NCBI RefSeq assembly: GCF_026427715.1
Contig: NZ_CP107558.1
Coordinates: forward strand, 1,153,001-1,217,000
DNA length: 64,000 bases
Direction of reading: 5' to 3'
From: Methylocystis sp. MJC1
GTDB taxonomy: Bacteria; Pseudomonadota; Alphaproteobacteria; Rhizobiales; Beijerinckiaceae
Shown here piece by piece: positions 17,198 to 25,905 of this stretch. A program made the translations under genes and the position numbers. The notes below the pieces were generated by a model. It searched no databases and was not told where the DNA came from. It saw only the letters and a program-made list of their open reading frames with translations. Positions within the stretch are counted from its first letter, which is position 1; every line of letters begins with the position of its first letter.

Positions 17198-17842
17198 ATG
17201 ACCCAGAGCTTCGTCGAAACGGCGGTCGTCATTGGCCAACAGGGCCTCGAAGGCGTGCTGCGGAAACCCAGTCAGCCGCAGGGTCTCGTGATCTTCGCCC
17301 ATGGCAGCGGCTCTTCGCGGTTGAGTCCGCGCAACTCCTTTGTTGCGGAGGAACTCTCGAAGCGTGGCTTCGCGACCTTGCTGTTCGACCTGCTTACCGA
17401 GGAAGAAGGACGAGATCGTCGCAACGTGTTCGATATCCCTTTGCTCGGCGACCGGGTTGTCGAGGCTATCGAATGGGCGTCGCGCAATGTCGCTCTGCGG
17501 GAGTTACCGATCGGTCTCTTTGGCGCAAGCACGGGCGCCGGGGCGGCTTTGGTTGCTTCGGCCGCGACGCCTGCTCTGGTCAGCGCTGTGGTCTCGCGCG
17601 GGGGGCGGCCGGACCTCGCCGAAGAAGCGCTGCCGTTGGTGAAAGCGCCGACTCTGTTGATCGTCGGAGGTCTGGACGACGAGGTCATAGAACTAAACCG
17701 CGCTGCGCTTGGCATGCTGAGGTGCGAGGCGCGTCTCGATATCGTGCCGGGCGCCACGCATCTCTTTGAGGAGGCGGGCGCGCTGGAGACAGTCGTCAGC
17801 CTTGCCATCAAATGGTTCGGCAGCCATTTGAGCGCAGGCTGA
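17198..17842 (+). CDS. Alpha/beta hydrolase (dienelactone hydrolase-like)
   Basis: This is a small cytoplasmic alpha/beta hydrolase of 214 residues. Core features are FAHGSGSSRLSPRN near residues 30-43 (oxyanion region), the nucleophile elbow GLFGASTGAGAAL near 108 with Ser at its centre, and a late Asp/His pair in VGGLDDEVIELN and GATHLFEE. ATG 17198 has a perfect AAAGGAGG upstream, and the longer frame runs through the palindromic repeat just before it. Substrate is unknown. In some genomes such proteins sit with phosphoribosyltransferase or stress genes, but no such neighbour is here. Confidence 0.85.
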   Translation: MTQSFVETAVVIGQQGLEGVLRKPSQPQGLVIFAHGSGSSRLSPRNSFVAEELSKRGFATLLFDLLTEEEGRDRRNVFDIPLLGDRVVEAIEWASRNVALRELPIGLFGASTGAGAALVASAATPALVSAVVSRGGRPDLAEEALPLVKAPTLLIVGGLDDEVIELNRAALGMLRCEARLDIVPGATHLFEEAGALETVVSLAIKWFGSHLSAG

Positions 17843-17985
17843 AGCAGCCCTATTGGCTCCGCTCCCGAGGAAGATCTGCGCTGCCGTGGCGGTGCTGTGT
17901 GATTTTGCCTGCCGCGAAGAGTGCTATTTCAGTTCTAAGAACGGGCCCATCGGCGCGCCACGCCATCTTCCAAAGGAGGCCTTTC

Positions 17986-18411
17986 ATGCAAAGCGAAACC
18001 TTCCATCGGTGGTTGGCAGAGGGGGGCCAAGTGCTCAACTTGAAAACCACGAGTTTAGCGGCGGCGCTTTGCGCCACAGTTGCCGCCTCCCTCGTCCCCG
18101 CCTCGGCAGTTGGCGGGACGGTCAGCGTCATCGATAAGGCGAGCATCGGCTTGCCGCCGCCCACCGCCCAGGCTGATTGGCGAGCGTATCCGCATCGCCA
18201 TCATCGTTGGCATATGGGCGGGCACTATGGGTGGCTGCGCGGGATTGGAGCCTATGCTTCTTCCGCGCCCCCAGCGGCCGATGGAGCCGCTTCTTCGGCA
18301 TGTACTAACTGGGGCGTTTTGGGAGCCGCGTCCCCCACCTGCGATAGCTGGGGCGTTTCCAGCGCGGGGTACCCCGCGTGCAGCTGTTGGAGCGTCTATA
18401 ACCCATATTGA
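17986..18411 (+). CDS. Exported protein with 13-residue Cys/Trp C-terminal repeats
   Basis: This 141-residue protein of unknown family starts at ATG 17986 behind AAAGGAGG. Residues 20-45 look like a signal sequence that starts rather late (LAAALCATVAASLVP). The middle has a His/Trp-rich stretch, YPHRHHRWHMGGHYGW. The C-terminus is built of about three 13-residue units: CTNWGVLGAASPT, CDSWGVSSAGYPA and CSCWSVYNPY. Histidine and cysteine richness might mean metal binding or disulphide cross-linking at the cell surface, but that is inference. The next gene downstream is a convergent small exported protein. Confidence 0.6.
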   Translation: MQSETFHRWLAEGGQVLNLKTTSLAAALCATVAASLVPASAVGGTVSVIDKASIGLPPPTAQADWRAYPHRHHRWHMGGHYGWLRGIGAYASSAPPAADGAASSACTNWGVLGAASPTCDSWGVSSAGYPACSCWSVYNPY

Positions 18412-18449
18412 AAGCGACCAACGCCTAAGCTTTCCTCAGGCAGGCGCGT

Positions 18450-18686
18450 TCAACGGCCAACTTTATGCATTGAAGTCTCTGGCTCCTGCGCAGAGGTCAC
18501 GGACCCCTGAGGGTTAAGCTGAGATCGCGGGATGCTGCAGTATTTTGGACAACCGTTCGGATCAACGATCTGGCTTGGCGGAGGCGTATAGTTGTACGGA
18601 GCATAGGGAGTGACATACGGGTTTTGCTGGGCCTCTGCAGCACTCGATAAAACGAACGCAATTGCCGCCATTGCAAGCTTTTTCAT
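18450..18686 (-). CDS. Small exported protein, unknown function
   Basis: This 78-residue protein begins MKKLAMAAIAFVLSSAAEA, a good signal peptide with a cleavage site before QQNPYVTP. The mature part of about 58 residues is rich in Pro, Tyr and Asn and has two cysteines in NGCPKYCSIP that could form a disulphide. No family is recognised. The true start was taken at ATG 18686 because only this position opens with a signal peptide. The ribosome-binding site is weak. Confidence 0.55.
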   Translation of the reverse strand: MKKLAMAAIAFVLSSAAEAQQNPYVTPYAPYNYTPPPSQIVDPNGCPKYCSIPRSQLNPQGSVTSAQEPETSMHKVGR

Positions 18687-18848
18687 GCTCTCGCGCCTGA
18701 TCTGTTGAGGGCGGGGCCGACGGCCCGGCGACGCACTATGATAAGCGAAAAACTTCCGGAGCTGCACCCACGATCTAGCCCTTCGTACAGGCGTGCGTGG
18801 CGAGACGCCTCTGTTCTCGGAGCCGCCTTCCGTCACGCGTGTGAGGGC

Positions 18849-19268
18849 TCAAGAGAGGTCGGCCTCGTAAAGCGCTTTTATTATATGGTCGTGCAGATCG
18901 GCGTCCTCCACCATAGAGGCGCTCACCGTCTCGTCCCCGAGTCTGCCGGCTTCTGATACGCCCCGGCGCAAATCCTTGGCGCCGAGATGCCCTTGGCCAA
19001 TGCGCATCAAGGCGTGAAGCTCGCAGCGTGCCTCGGGAGAGAGGTCAGCGATCGCGTCTCGCAGCGCGGATATCTGCGGCGCGTTCGGAGGAAGCGGTTC
19101 AAATCCGAGAGCGCCCGTCGGGTTATGTTCGCCGCGCGCCGGCTGCGTTTCGCCGAGGTCCTCCTCGGCGACATTGCCGAGCAATTCATCGCGCTGACGG
19201 CGCGCCGCCTGTGCGAGTATTGCAATGAACTGGGCTTGGCGGACTTCGAGATCCTCGAGCTTGATCAT
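18849..19268 (-). CDS. DUF3775 domain protein
   Basis: This 139-residue soluble protein matches the DUF3775 pattern. The family core is LSPEARCELHALMRIGQGH near residues 75-95, followed by a domain ending ASMVEDADLHDHIIKALYE. The first 30 residues form a charged helix. The function is unknown; the family occurs in alphaproteobacteria. ATG 19268 starts the family-like segment MIKLEDLEV with GAGAGG upstream. It lies 37 bases downstream of the CBS-domain gene on the same strand, so the two may be co-transcribed. Confidence 0.75.
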   Translation of the reverse strand: MIKLEDLEVRQAQFIAILAQAARRQRDELLGNVAEEDLGETQPARGEHNPTGALGFEPLPPNAPQISALRDAIADLSPEARCELHALMRIGQGHLGAKDLRRGVSEAGRLGDETVSASMVEDADLHDHIIKALYEADLS

Positions 19269-19305
19269 ATGGGCACCTCTCGCCGGCACGATGAGCGGTC
19301 GAGCG

Positions 19306-19725
19306 TCAGCGGTGATGCGCGGATACGGCTTTCATCACTTCCGCCGCGAGATCGCGGGATCCAGAATGGGATATGTCGCCCAAGGCGATAATGCCGACCA
19401 TGCGCTTGTTTTCGTCGATCACTGGAAGACGTCGTATCTGCTTGCTTTCCATGATCCGTATTGCGTCGCCGACATCTTCCGTGTCGCGGCAATAGATGAT
19501 GCCGCTCGTCATGACGTCGCGCACCGAGAGCTCGGCGATGTCCCTATCTCCGGCAACCGCCCGGATTGTTATGTCGCGGTCGGTGACCATGCCGACAAGC
19601 CGATCATTTTCGCCGACAGGAATTGCGCCGACGTCGTGCTCCCGCATCTTTTTTGCCACATCCGCGACCAGCGTGTCGGGCGAAACCCATTCGACGCCCG
19701 TGTGCATCACGTCCTTTACCTTCAT
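19306..19725 (-). CDS. Two-CBS-domain protein
   Basis: This 139-residue protein consists almost entirely of two CBS domains forming one Bateman module. CBS1 covers about residues 1-60 (VKDVMHTGVEWVSPDTLVAD and GMVTDRDITIRAV) and CBS2 covers 67-125 (VRDVMTSGIIYCRDTEDV and GIIALGDIS). Stand-alone proteins of this kind bind adenine nucleotides and act as energy or stress sensors. A GGGAG site precedes ATG 19725. No partner enzyme is adjacent. DUF3775 follows on the same strand. Confidence 0.9.
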   Translation of the reverse strand: MKVKDVMHTGVEWVSPDTLVADVAKKMREHDVGAIPVGENDRLVGMVTDRDITIRAVAGDRDIAELSVRDVMTSGIIYCRDTEDVGDAIRIMESKQIRRLPVIDENKRMVGIIALGDISHSGSRDLAAEVMKAVSAHHR

Positions 19726-19927
19726 GGCGAAGCTCCCATGCAGCGGCGAAATTTTTCTTAGGGCGCTCGGTGTTCATCCCCACGCCCGCTCGACGCTATT
19801 TGGTTCGCCGATCAGAGCGCGCAATCCCCTTGCTCCAGGTCGAGATCGAGACAGGGCTCGAGAGGCGCGCTTGACAATGCCGCTTCTTCGCCTTGACTGC
19901 CGCTGCTTGTCTCGAGCCGGAATCGTC

Positions 19928-20686
19928 ATGCGCCTCGCCAAACTCTATCGCTATCCCGTCAAGGGCCTCTCGCCGGAACCGCTCGTCGTCGCCGATCTCC
20001 CGGCCGATGGCTATTTCCCTTGCGATCGGCTCTTCGCGTTGGAGAACGGGCCTTCCGGCTTCGACCCCGCTGCGCCGGAGCATCAGCCCAAGATCAAATT
20101 TTTGATGCTCATGAAAAATGGCGCGCTCGCCGGGCTGGCGACCCGCTACGACGAAGACAGCGGGACGCTCGCGATCTCCAAGGACGGGCGTGAGGCCGTA
20201 CGCGGCGATTTGCGCGCGCCGGAGGGCCGTACAGCGATCGAAGCGTTTTTGAGCAATTATATCGGCGAAGCGGAACTCCGCGGCCCGGTGAAGCTGCTCG
20301 AGGCTCCCATGGGCTTTCGTTTCACGGATTCGAAATCTGGCTTCGTTTCGCTCATCAATCTCCAAAGCGTCGCGGAGATCGAGAAGGCGCAAGGGGCGCG
20401 GGTCGATCCGCTGCGCTTCCGCGGCAATCTCTATATCGAGGGCGCAGAAGCGTGGGCGGAATCGGCCTGGCCGGGCAGGAAGCTGCAAATCGGCGCCGCG
20501 ACGCTTTCAGTGCTGAAGATGACCGATCGCTGCGCGGCTACCGGGGTCGAGCCCGGCACGGGGCGGCGGGACATGGATGTCGTACAAACGCTGAGAACCA
20601 ATTTCGACCATATCGACTGCGGCGTTTATGCGCGGGTCGAAAAAGGCGGGCGCGTAGCGGTCGGCGACGCGCTGACGCTTCTCTGA
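19928..20686 (+). CDS. MOSC domain protein
   Basis: This 252-residue protein has an N-terminal MOSC_N beta-barrel (MRLAKLYRYPVKGLSPEPL) and a C-terminal MOSC domain with the conserved Cys in MTDRCAATGVEPGTGRRD near residue 205, as in YcbX and mARC-like molybdenum proteins. MOSC proteins bind sulfurated molybdenum cofactor and may reduce N-hydroxylated compounds. The ferredoxin domain of YcbX is missing, so an external electron donor would be needed. The start at 19928 opens the conserved first strand. A strong terminator follows immediately. Confidence 0.88.
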   Translation: MRLAKLYRYPVKGLSPEPLVVADLPADGYFPCDRLFALENGPSGFDPAAPEHQPKIKFLMLMKNGALAGLATRYDEDSGTLAISKDGREAVRGDLRAPEGRTAIEAFLSNYIGEAELRGPVKLLEAPMGFRFTDSKSGFVSLINLQSVAEIEKAQGARVDPLRFRGNLYIEGAEAWAESAWPGRKLQIGAATLSVLKMTDRCAATGVEPGTGRRDMDVVQTLRTNFDHIDCGVYARVEKGGRVAVGDALTLL

Positions 20687-20692
20687 AACGAA

Positions 20693-20720
20693 AAGAGCCG
20701 CCTCGTTCAAGGCGGCTCTT
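20693..20720. terminator. Rho-independent terminator, probably bidirectional
   Basis: A perfect 10-base stem, AAGAGCCGCC and GGCGGCTCTT, encloses an 8-base loop. It lies between the convergent MOSC and DUF4167 genes, with A-rich and T-rich flanks suitable for both directions. Confidence 0.85.
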
Positions 20721-20736
20721 TCGGTTTCGATAAAGC

Positions 20737-21663
20737 TCAGAGACGATCCGGCTCCAACGGGAGCTCCGTCGATTGCGTCGCTTCCTCGCGGGCTTCGCTG
20801 GTCGCTTCGTCGAGCTGCGCGCGTGGACGGCGCCGGCGGCGCGGATTGAGGTGGAAATTCACTCCCTCATGCTCGCGCGCCTGCGGGCGCTCGGCGGGCG
20901 CAAAACCGGCGTCGGGCGCTTCGTTTTCCGCCGCGACAGCCGTGCGGGCGGGCGGCGCGGTGATAAAGGAGGGCAGGCCGGGCGGCGGCTCGTCATTGGT
21001 CTCGGGCCGCTGGAAGCGACGATCCCGGCTGCGTTCGAAGCGGCGAGGTTCGCCCTCGGCGCCGCGCTCGCGGAAGGGGGGGCGCTCCGGCCGCGGCGGT
21101 CGCTCGCCGCGCTCTGTCCGCTCTTGCCGTTCCATCCGCTCCGGGCGTTCGGCGCGTTGGGGACGATCGACGCGCATCTCGCCGATCGGTCGCTCCTCAT
21201 AGGGCTGCGGCTGGGGCTGCTGCACGAAGTGGGGCTGCGGCTGCTGCTGCGGTTGCGGCTGGGGCGTGAAAGGCTGCTGCGGCTGCCCTTGATAGACCGG
21301 CTGCGGCAAACGCTCTGAGAGCGGCGCGAAGCGATCGGGCAGGGCGGCGAAATCGTCATCGTCCTCCAGTTCGACTTCCGCCTCCATCGGCGGGCGGCCG
21401 TAACCGCTCGCCTGCTGCTGCGCCAGCTGCGCGGCGGCGATGAGCCGGAAATAATGCTCGGCGTGCTGCAACAGGCTCTCGGCCATGATCGTGTCGCCGG
21501 AAGACTGCGCATCGCGGGCGAGCTGCAAATATTTCTCGGCGACATGCTGGGCGGTGCCGCGGATTTTGACGTCTGGACCGTTCGACTCGTAAGAGCGCGT
21601 CAGTGGGTTCGGCCCTTTCCGGCCGCTGCGCCCTCGCATTCTCTTGTTTTGTCCTGGTCTCAT
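20737..21663 (-). CDS. DUF4167 domain protein (RNA-related, low complexity)
   Basis: This 308-residue alphaproteobacterial protein has a conserved N-terminal DUF4167 domain of about 75 residues: MRPGQNKRMRGR, then SYESNGPDVKIRGTAQHV and AEHYFRLIAAAQ. A long disordered region follows, rich in Gln-Pro, Arg and Glu, with repeats such as RPERMERQERTERGERP, and a basic RRRRRPR patch near residue 275. Basic disordered tails suggest nucleic-acid contact, but the function is not established. The ATG 21663 has GGGGG upstream. It follows prmC on the same strand with a 520-base gap; prmC-DUF4167 adjacency is common in this class. Confidence 0.88.
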   Translation of the reverse strand: MRPGQNKRMRGRSGRKGPNPLTRSYESNGPDVKIRGTAQHVAEKYLQLARDAQSSGDTIMAESLLQHAEHYFRLIAAAQLAQQQASGYGRPPMEAEVELEDDDDFAALPDRFAPLSERLPQPVYQGQPQQPFTPQPQPQQQPQPHFVQQPQPQPYEERPIGEMRVDRPQRAERPERMERQERTERGERPPRPERPPFRERGAEGEPRRFERSRDRRFQRPETNDEPPPGLPSFITAPPARTAVAAENEAPDAGFAPAERPQAREHEGVNFHLNPRRRRRPRAQLDEATSEAREEATQSTELPLEPDRL

Positions 21664-22183
21664 AATTCCCCCGAAAGCTTCGCGCAATTCATGCGCAAAT
21701 GACGCAAAATGGCAGGTCTTCGCCATGCCGTTCCTTCCGCCGAAGGAAAACTCGCTCTGATCGCTCCGCAGGCGCGCGTGTTGACAGATCCTTGCCGGGG
21801 CGTTGGTCGCGCCCGCATGTGATCCTGTTTGCTGCCGCTTAGCCCTGCGCGATTCCCTGTATCGCCTGACGACTCGCCTGGCCTCCCGGCGCGGTCGTCT
21901 CATGCCAACCAAACGAACATCGAAGGTCGCACATCTTCAAGGGAGGCGCGCCGTGATGATCAGCGTGGCTTTATCCGCCGGGATCATGCAGCTTACACGC
22001 CAGCCTCGCCGGCCTGTCCTGAGGCACCGCTCGCGAAGCGGGCCTGGAATGTCGAGATCCCATCTCGATTTCGTTTAGCTGATATAGTTCAGACTATAGA
22101 GACTGCATCCCCTCGAGCCAAGTCCGGCGGCGCGTTTAAATCATCAAATTGAGGGCACTGTAGCCAATATGTCACGTCGGCGC
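21664..22183. other. Intergenic region between prmC and DUF4167
   Basis: These 520 bases carry no convincing gene. A plus-strand frame with an AAGGGAGG box near 21940 could encode about 40 residues, but nothing in it looks like a protein family. A stretch near 22010-22045 resembles a decayed palindromic repeat (CCTGAGG, CGCTCGCGAAGCGGG). The DUF4167 promoter must lie here. Confidence 0.4.
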
Positions 22184-23086
22184 CTAAGCCGGACGCGCCG
22201 CGACGACGCGCTCGTGGCCGCCGGCGTCTCGCCCCACGCGCGCGATGGCGAAACCCTTGGCCCCAAGGAGCGAGGCCACGCTCACGGCCTGATCGCAGCC
22301 GACCTCGAATGCGACAAGCCCGTCGGGTTTCAGCAATCGCGACAGATCTGAGACAATCTCGCGGTAGCAGGCCAATCCATCACGGCCGCCATCGAGCGCG
22401 AGAGCCGGATCATAGAGGCGGACCTCCGGATCGAGGGCGGGAATATCGCCGGCGCGCACATAGGGCGGGTTGGAGACGATCACATCGAAGGGACCAGCGA
22501 GCGATTCGCCCCATCTCCCCCGCACCACTGTCGCGCGGTCCGAGAGGCCGCAGCGCGCGAGATTTTCGGCCGTCGCCGCGCAGGCGAAAGGCGACAGGTC
22601 GACCGCCACCGCGTGCGCCATCGGCAATTCGCTCAGCAGGGCGCAAGTAATTGCCCCCGAGCCTGCGCCGAGATCAAGAATTGCAAGCGGCGCGTCGCTC
22701 TTGTCGACGAGCGCCAGAGTGGTTTCGACGAGAGTTTCCGTGTCGGCGCGCGGGTCGAGAACATGGGGAGAGACGACGAGATCGAGCGTCCAGAAGCCAC
22801 GTTCCCCAAGAATGCGCGAGACTGGCTCGCGCGCGGCCCGGCGCGCGGCGAGGCGCGAAAGCCGGTCGGCTTCCTCGTCGGAGATCGGCGCCTGGGGAGA
22901 CATCGCCAGCTCCAGGCGCGAGAGCCCAGCTGCGGCGCGCAGCAGGGCTCTCGCGTCGTCCTGGGCTTGCGTGGCCTCCACGCCGCTGTCGTTCAGATAG
23001 GCCGCGACCTGCGCGATCGCCTGAGCCCTGGAGGGCGGCGCCTCCTGCGCGGCAGGCGCTGGCGCTGGGTCGCGGCGCATATCCAT
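22184..23086 (-). CDS. prmC: Release factor glutamine methyltransferase PrmC
   Basis: PrmC (HemK) methylates the Gln of the GGQ motif in peptide chain release factors, using S-adenosylmethionine in the cytoplasm. This 300-residue protein has an N-terminal helical release-factor binding domain (about 20-95) and a Rossmann methyltransferase domain. The SAM motif ILDLGAGSGAITCAL is near residue 137 and the catalytic VSNPPYV near 205. ATG 23086 abuts the TAG of htpG, which suggests read-through from htpG. The usual partner prfA is not in the window. Confidence 0.95.
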   Translation of the reverse strand: MDMRRDPAPAPAAQEAPPSRAQAIAQVAAYLNDSGVEATQAQDDARALLRAAAGLSRLELAMSPQAPISDEEADRLSRLAARRAAREPVSRILGERGFWTLDLVVSPHVLDPRADTETLVETTLALVDKSDAPLAILDLGAGSGAITCALLSELPMAHAVAVDLSPFACAATAENLARCGLSDRATVVRGRWGESLAGPFDVIVSNPPYVRAGDIPALDPEVRLYDPALALDGGRDGLACYREIVSDLSRLLKPDGLVAFEVGCDQAVSVASLLGAKGFAIARVGRDAGGHERVVAARPA

Positions 23087-24985
23087 CTAGGCGCTCTGGG
23101 CGATCAGCGCCGACAGGCGCTTGGCGAAGGCGGCCGGGTCGACCGGCGCCTCGCCGTCGGCGACGCGCGCGAGATCGAGCAGGAGATATAGCCGATCGGC
23201 CGCGCCCTCACGGCCCTTGTCACGCAAGCTCGTCACAAGCGCCGCGACGGCGGGATGCTTCGCGTTGATCTCCAGCACCGGCTTGCCGAAGAGCCCCTTC
23301 TGTCCGGTTTCGGCCAGAATGCGCGCAAGCTGCCGGTCGAGTCCCTTTTCGGATGCGACGAGACATGCGGCGCTTTCGGTCAGCCTCGTCGATACGCGCA
23401 CGTCTTCGACCGAGTCCGCCAGCGTCTCCTTGAGCGCAGCGACCAGATCGCCGACGTCGGCGACTGGCGAGGTTTCTTCCTTGTTGTCTTCAAGAAGCGC
23501 AACAGCGTCGATGTCGGCCGCGCCTTGCGTCACGGATTTGAATGGCTTGCCATCGTAGCCGAGCGCGCTCGTCACCCAGAAGGCGTCGACGGCGTCATCG
23601 AGCAGCAGAACTTCGACGCCTCTTGCGCGGAAGCCTTCGAGCTGTGGGCTCGAGGCAAGGCGCTTCGTGTCGTCGCCGGTGATGTAATAGATGGCGGTCT
23701 GATTCTCCCGAAGATCGGCCACGTAATCCTTCAGTGTGCGCGTCTCGCCATCGGATTTCGTCGAGGTAAAGCGCGCAATTGCGAAGAGATCATCGCGGCG
23801 GCTGGGATCTTCGTGCAGGCCTTCCTTCAGAACGGAACCGAAGTTCTCCCAGACTTTCGCAAACTTCTCGGGCTCGCTCTCGGCGAGCTTCTTGAGTTCC
23901 TGCAGGAGACGCGTCGCGACCGCCTTGCCGATCGAGGCGATGACAGGACTCTTCTGCACCATCTCGCGCGAGACATTGAGGGGAATATCCGCGCTGTCGA
24001 CCACGAGCCGCACGAAGCGCAGCCAGGCGGGGAGAAGCTCGACGTCGCGCGAGATGAGCACGCGGCGCACGTAAAGCTTCGACTTGCTCTTGCGCGCGGG
24101 CTCGAAGAGATCGAAAGGACGCGAACCCGGCACGAAGGCGAGGACCGTATATTCCGTCCGGCCCTCCGCGCGCCAATGCACCGTCAGCGCCGGCTCGTCG
24201 AAGGAGCCCGAGAGCTGGCGGTAGAAATCCGTATACTGCTCCTCAGTGATCTCCGACTTCGGCTTGGTCCAGAGCGCCAAGCCGTCCGCGATTCGGCGTG
24301 GCTCCTTGCCGGGCTCCTCGATGAGGTCGATCGGCGTCGAGACCGCGCCCGAATGTTCGCGCACGATATTCTCGATACGCCACGGCTCGAGAAATTCGTC
24401 GGACTCGGCGTTCAGATGCAGCGTCACGCGCGCGCCGACTTTCGGCGCATCGTCGAGCGCGAGCGGCGCGATCGAATAGGTTCCCTTGCCCTGGGATGAC
24501 CATAGCCAGGCTTTATCGTCGCCCGCGCGTCGCGTCGCGACCTCGACCAGATCGGCGACCATGAAGACCGAATAGAAGCCGACGCCGAATCGCCCGATCA
24601 ACGACGCGCCTTCGCCGGCGCCCTCTTGGCCGAGCTTATCCAGAAAAGCGCGCGTGCCGGAATTGGCGATGGCGCCGAGCGCGCTGATGAGCTCGTCATG
24701 TGACATGCCGACGCCATTATCGGCGACGGTGAGCTGGCGCTTTTCCTTGTCGAGCGAGATGGTGACGAGCGGCGCGCCGGCCTCGGCCGCAAGCCTTTCG
24801 TCTGAGAGCGATTCGTAGCGAAGTTTTTCGCAGGCGTCGGCAGCGTTCGAAATCAGCTCGCGAAGGAAAATCTCGCGCTCCGAATAGACGGAGTGGGTCA
24901 TCAGTTCGAGGAGCTGCGAGACATCAGCCTCGAAGCCGAACTGAGTGCCTTGCGGCGCTTCGGCTGTAACAGCGTCTTTGGTCAT
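23087..24985 (-). CDS. htpG: Molecular chaperone HtpG (Hsp90)
   Basis: HtpG is the cytoplasmic bacterial Hsp90, an ATP-dependent dimeric chaperone. This 632-residue protein is of normal length. The N-terminal GHKL ATPase domain shows SEREIFLRELISNAADACEK near 35-55, DNGVGMSHDEL near 93 and the lid motif GRFGVGFYSVFMV near 132. The middle domain includes VRRVLISRDVELLPAWLRFV, and a C-terminal dimerisation domain follows. It heads a unit with prmC directly behind. I could not identify a convincing heat-shock promoter upstream by eye. Confidence 0.96.
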   Translation of the reverse strand: MTKDAVTAEAPQGTQFGFEADVSQLLELMTHSVYSEREIFLRELISNAADACEKLRYESLSDERLAAEAGAPLVTISLDKEKRQLTVADNGVGMSHDELISALGAIANSGTRAFLDKLGQEGAGEGASLIGRFGVGFYSVFMVADLVEVATRRAGDDKAWLWSSQGKGTYSIAPLALDDAPKVGARVTLHLNAESDEFLEPWRIENIVREHSGAVSTPIDLIEEPGKEPRRIADGLALWTKPKSEITEEQYTDFYRQLSGSFDEPALTVHWRAEGRTEYTVLAFVPGSRPFDLFEPARKSKSKLYVRRVLISRDVELLPAWLRFVRLVVDSADIPLNVSREMVQKSPVIASIGKAVATRLLQELKKLAESEPEKFAKVWENFGSVLKEGLHEDPSRRDDLFAIARFTSTKSDGETRTLKDYVADLRENQTAIYYITGDDTKRLASSPQLEGFRARGVEVLLLDDAVDAFWVTSALGYDGKPFKSVTQGAADIDAVALLEDNKEETSPVADVGDLVAALKETLADSVEDVRVSTRLTESAACLVASEKGLDRQLARILAETGQKGLFGKPVLEINAKHPAVAALVTSLRDKGREGAADRLYLLLDLARVADGEAPVDPAAFAKRLSALIAQSA

Positions 24986-25423
24986 GAGGGCTCCAAATCG
25001 GTCAGGCTCCGGCGCGGGAGTCCCGATTAAAAAGGAAAAATTGGCGGCCTTGCGGCGCGCTGCTTGAGTTTGTCATTTGTCCGAAAATTGCAAGTGGAGA
25101 GTGGCTAAAGACAGGGCCGGCGCGGGATCTCTCCCGGCCGGCCCGTCATCGCCGGACCTGTTGCGACTTGGAAACGCGCGATCCCGGGGGGCTGGGGGGC
25201 TGACGAAAACCGGAAAAGCGCGCCAAAGCCGGTCGCGGCAATGAAGTGAAATATTGGGCTGTCGGTTTGACGAGCAAGGGGCCCAATGCAGGCTAAATTG
25301 TGAATAATCGTTGTAGCCGCTGAGGTTGAGGTGAGGGAGGCTCGGTGTGTCAGGCTGATGACAAAGAATGCTTGCCCCGAAGCCCGCATCGCGCGAACAT
25401 AATGGCAAGCTTGGAGAACATGC
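24986..25423. other. Divergent promoter region htpG / DUF2794
   Basis: 438 bases without a credible gene separate htpG from the divergent DUF2794 gene. It contains several AT-rich tracts (25025-25045, 25070-25095, 25290-25320) suited to promoters, but no clear operator or hairpin is evident. Confidence 0.4.
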
Positions 25424-25843
25424 ATGGCGGAGTCGGAGACGACGGAGCCCAGCCATTCCCGCCCAGCCCTTGTGGTGGTTGCCGGCTCCGGACGCTCGGG
25501 GCAGGGAGACCACGCTAAGGGGTGGGAGAACCGGGCAGCGTTACAGGTCTCGTTCGACCGGCGCGAGCTCAACATTCTGTTCAATCTTTACGGCGCGAAG
25601 GTCGCCGCCGGCGAATGGCGGGATTACGCGCTCGACTTCACGCCTGCCAAGGCGGTCTTTTCGATCTTCCGCCGAAGCAGCGAAGCGCCTCTCTATCGAA
25701 TCGAAAAGAATCCCGAGCTGGCGCGCAAGCAGGGCGCCTATGCGGTGATCGCCGCGGGCGGGCTCGTCATGCGGCGCGGGCATGACCTCGCGCGCGTCCT
25801 GCGCGTGCTCGACAAGAGCCTGCGAATCGTCGGCGCCGAATAG
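25424..25843 (+). CDS. DUF2794 family protein
   Basis: This 139-residue soluble protein has the DUF2794 pattern, confined mainly to alphaproteobacteria. The first 40 residues are variable. The conserved part starts VSFDRRELNILFNLYGAKVAA (broken here as two adjoining strands), continues AGEWRDYALDF, PLYRIEKNPELARKQGAY, and ends RRGHDLARVLRVLDK. Function is unknown. A GGAG box precedes ATG 25424. It is followed by a strong terminator. Confidence 0.85.
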   Translation: MAESETTEPSHSRPALVVVAGSGRSGQGDHAKGWENRAALQVSFDRRELNILFNLYGAKVAAGEWRDYALDFTPAKAVFSIFRRSSEAPLYRIEKNPELARKQGAYAVIAAGGLVMRRGHDLARVLRVLDKSLRIVGAE

Positions 25844-25848
25844 ATAAA

Positions 25849-25875
25849 AAAAGCCCCGCTCGAGGCGGGGCTTTT
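25849..25875. terminator. Bidirectional rho-independent terminator
   Basis: AAAAGCCCCGC and GCGGGGCTTTT form a perfect 11-base stem with a 5-base loop, between convergent DUF2794 and BI-1 genes. A-run and T-run flanks allow termination from both sides. Confidence 0.88.
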
Positions 25876-25905
25876 CCGGAGCGGGCTAAGGCCCTTGCAA
25901 CGTTA

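Noticed and set aside
19090-19115. tRNA T-loop like sequence GGTTCAAATCC
   Set aside because: It lies inside the DUF3775 gene and no acceptor or anticodon stem can be formed around it.
21953-22078. Small plus-strand gene of about 40 residues behind AAGGGAGG
   Set aside because: Composition is random-looking, it overlaps a degraded repeat, and no family pattern is visible.
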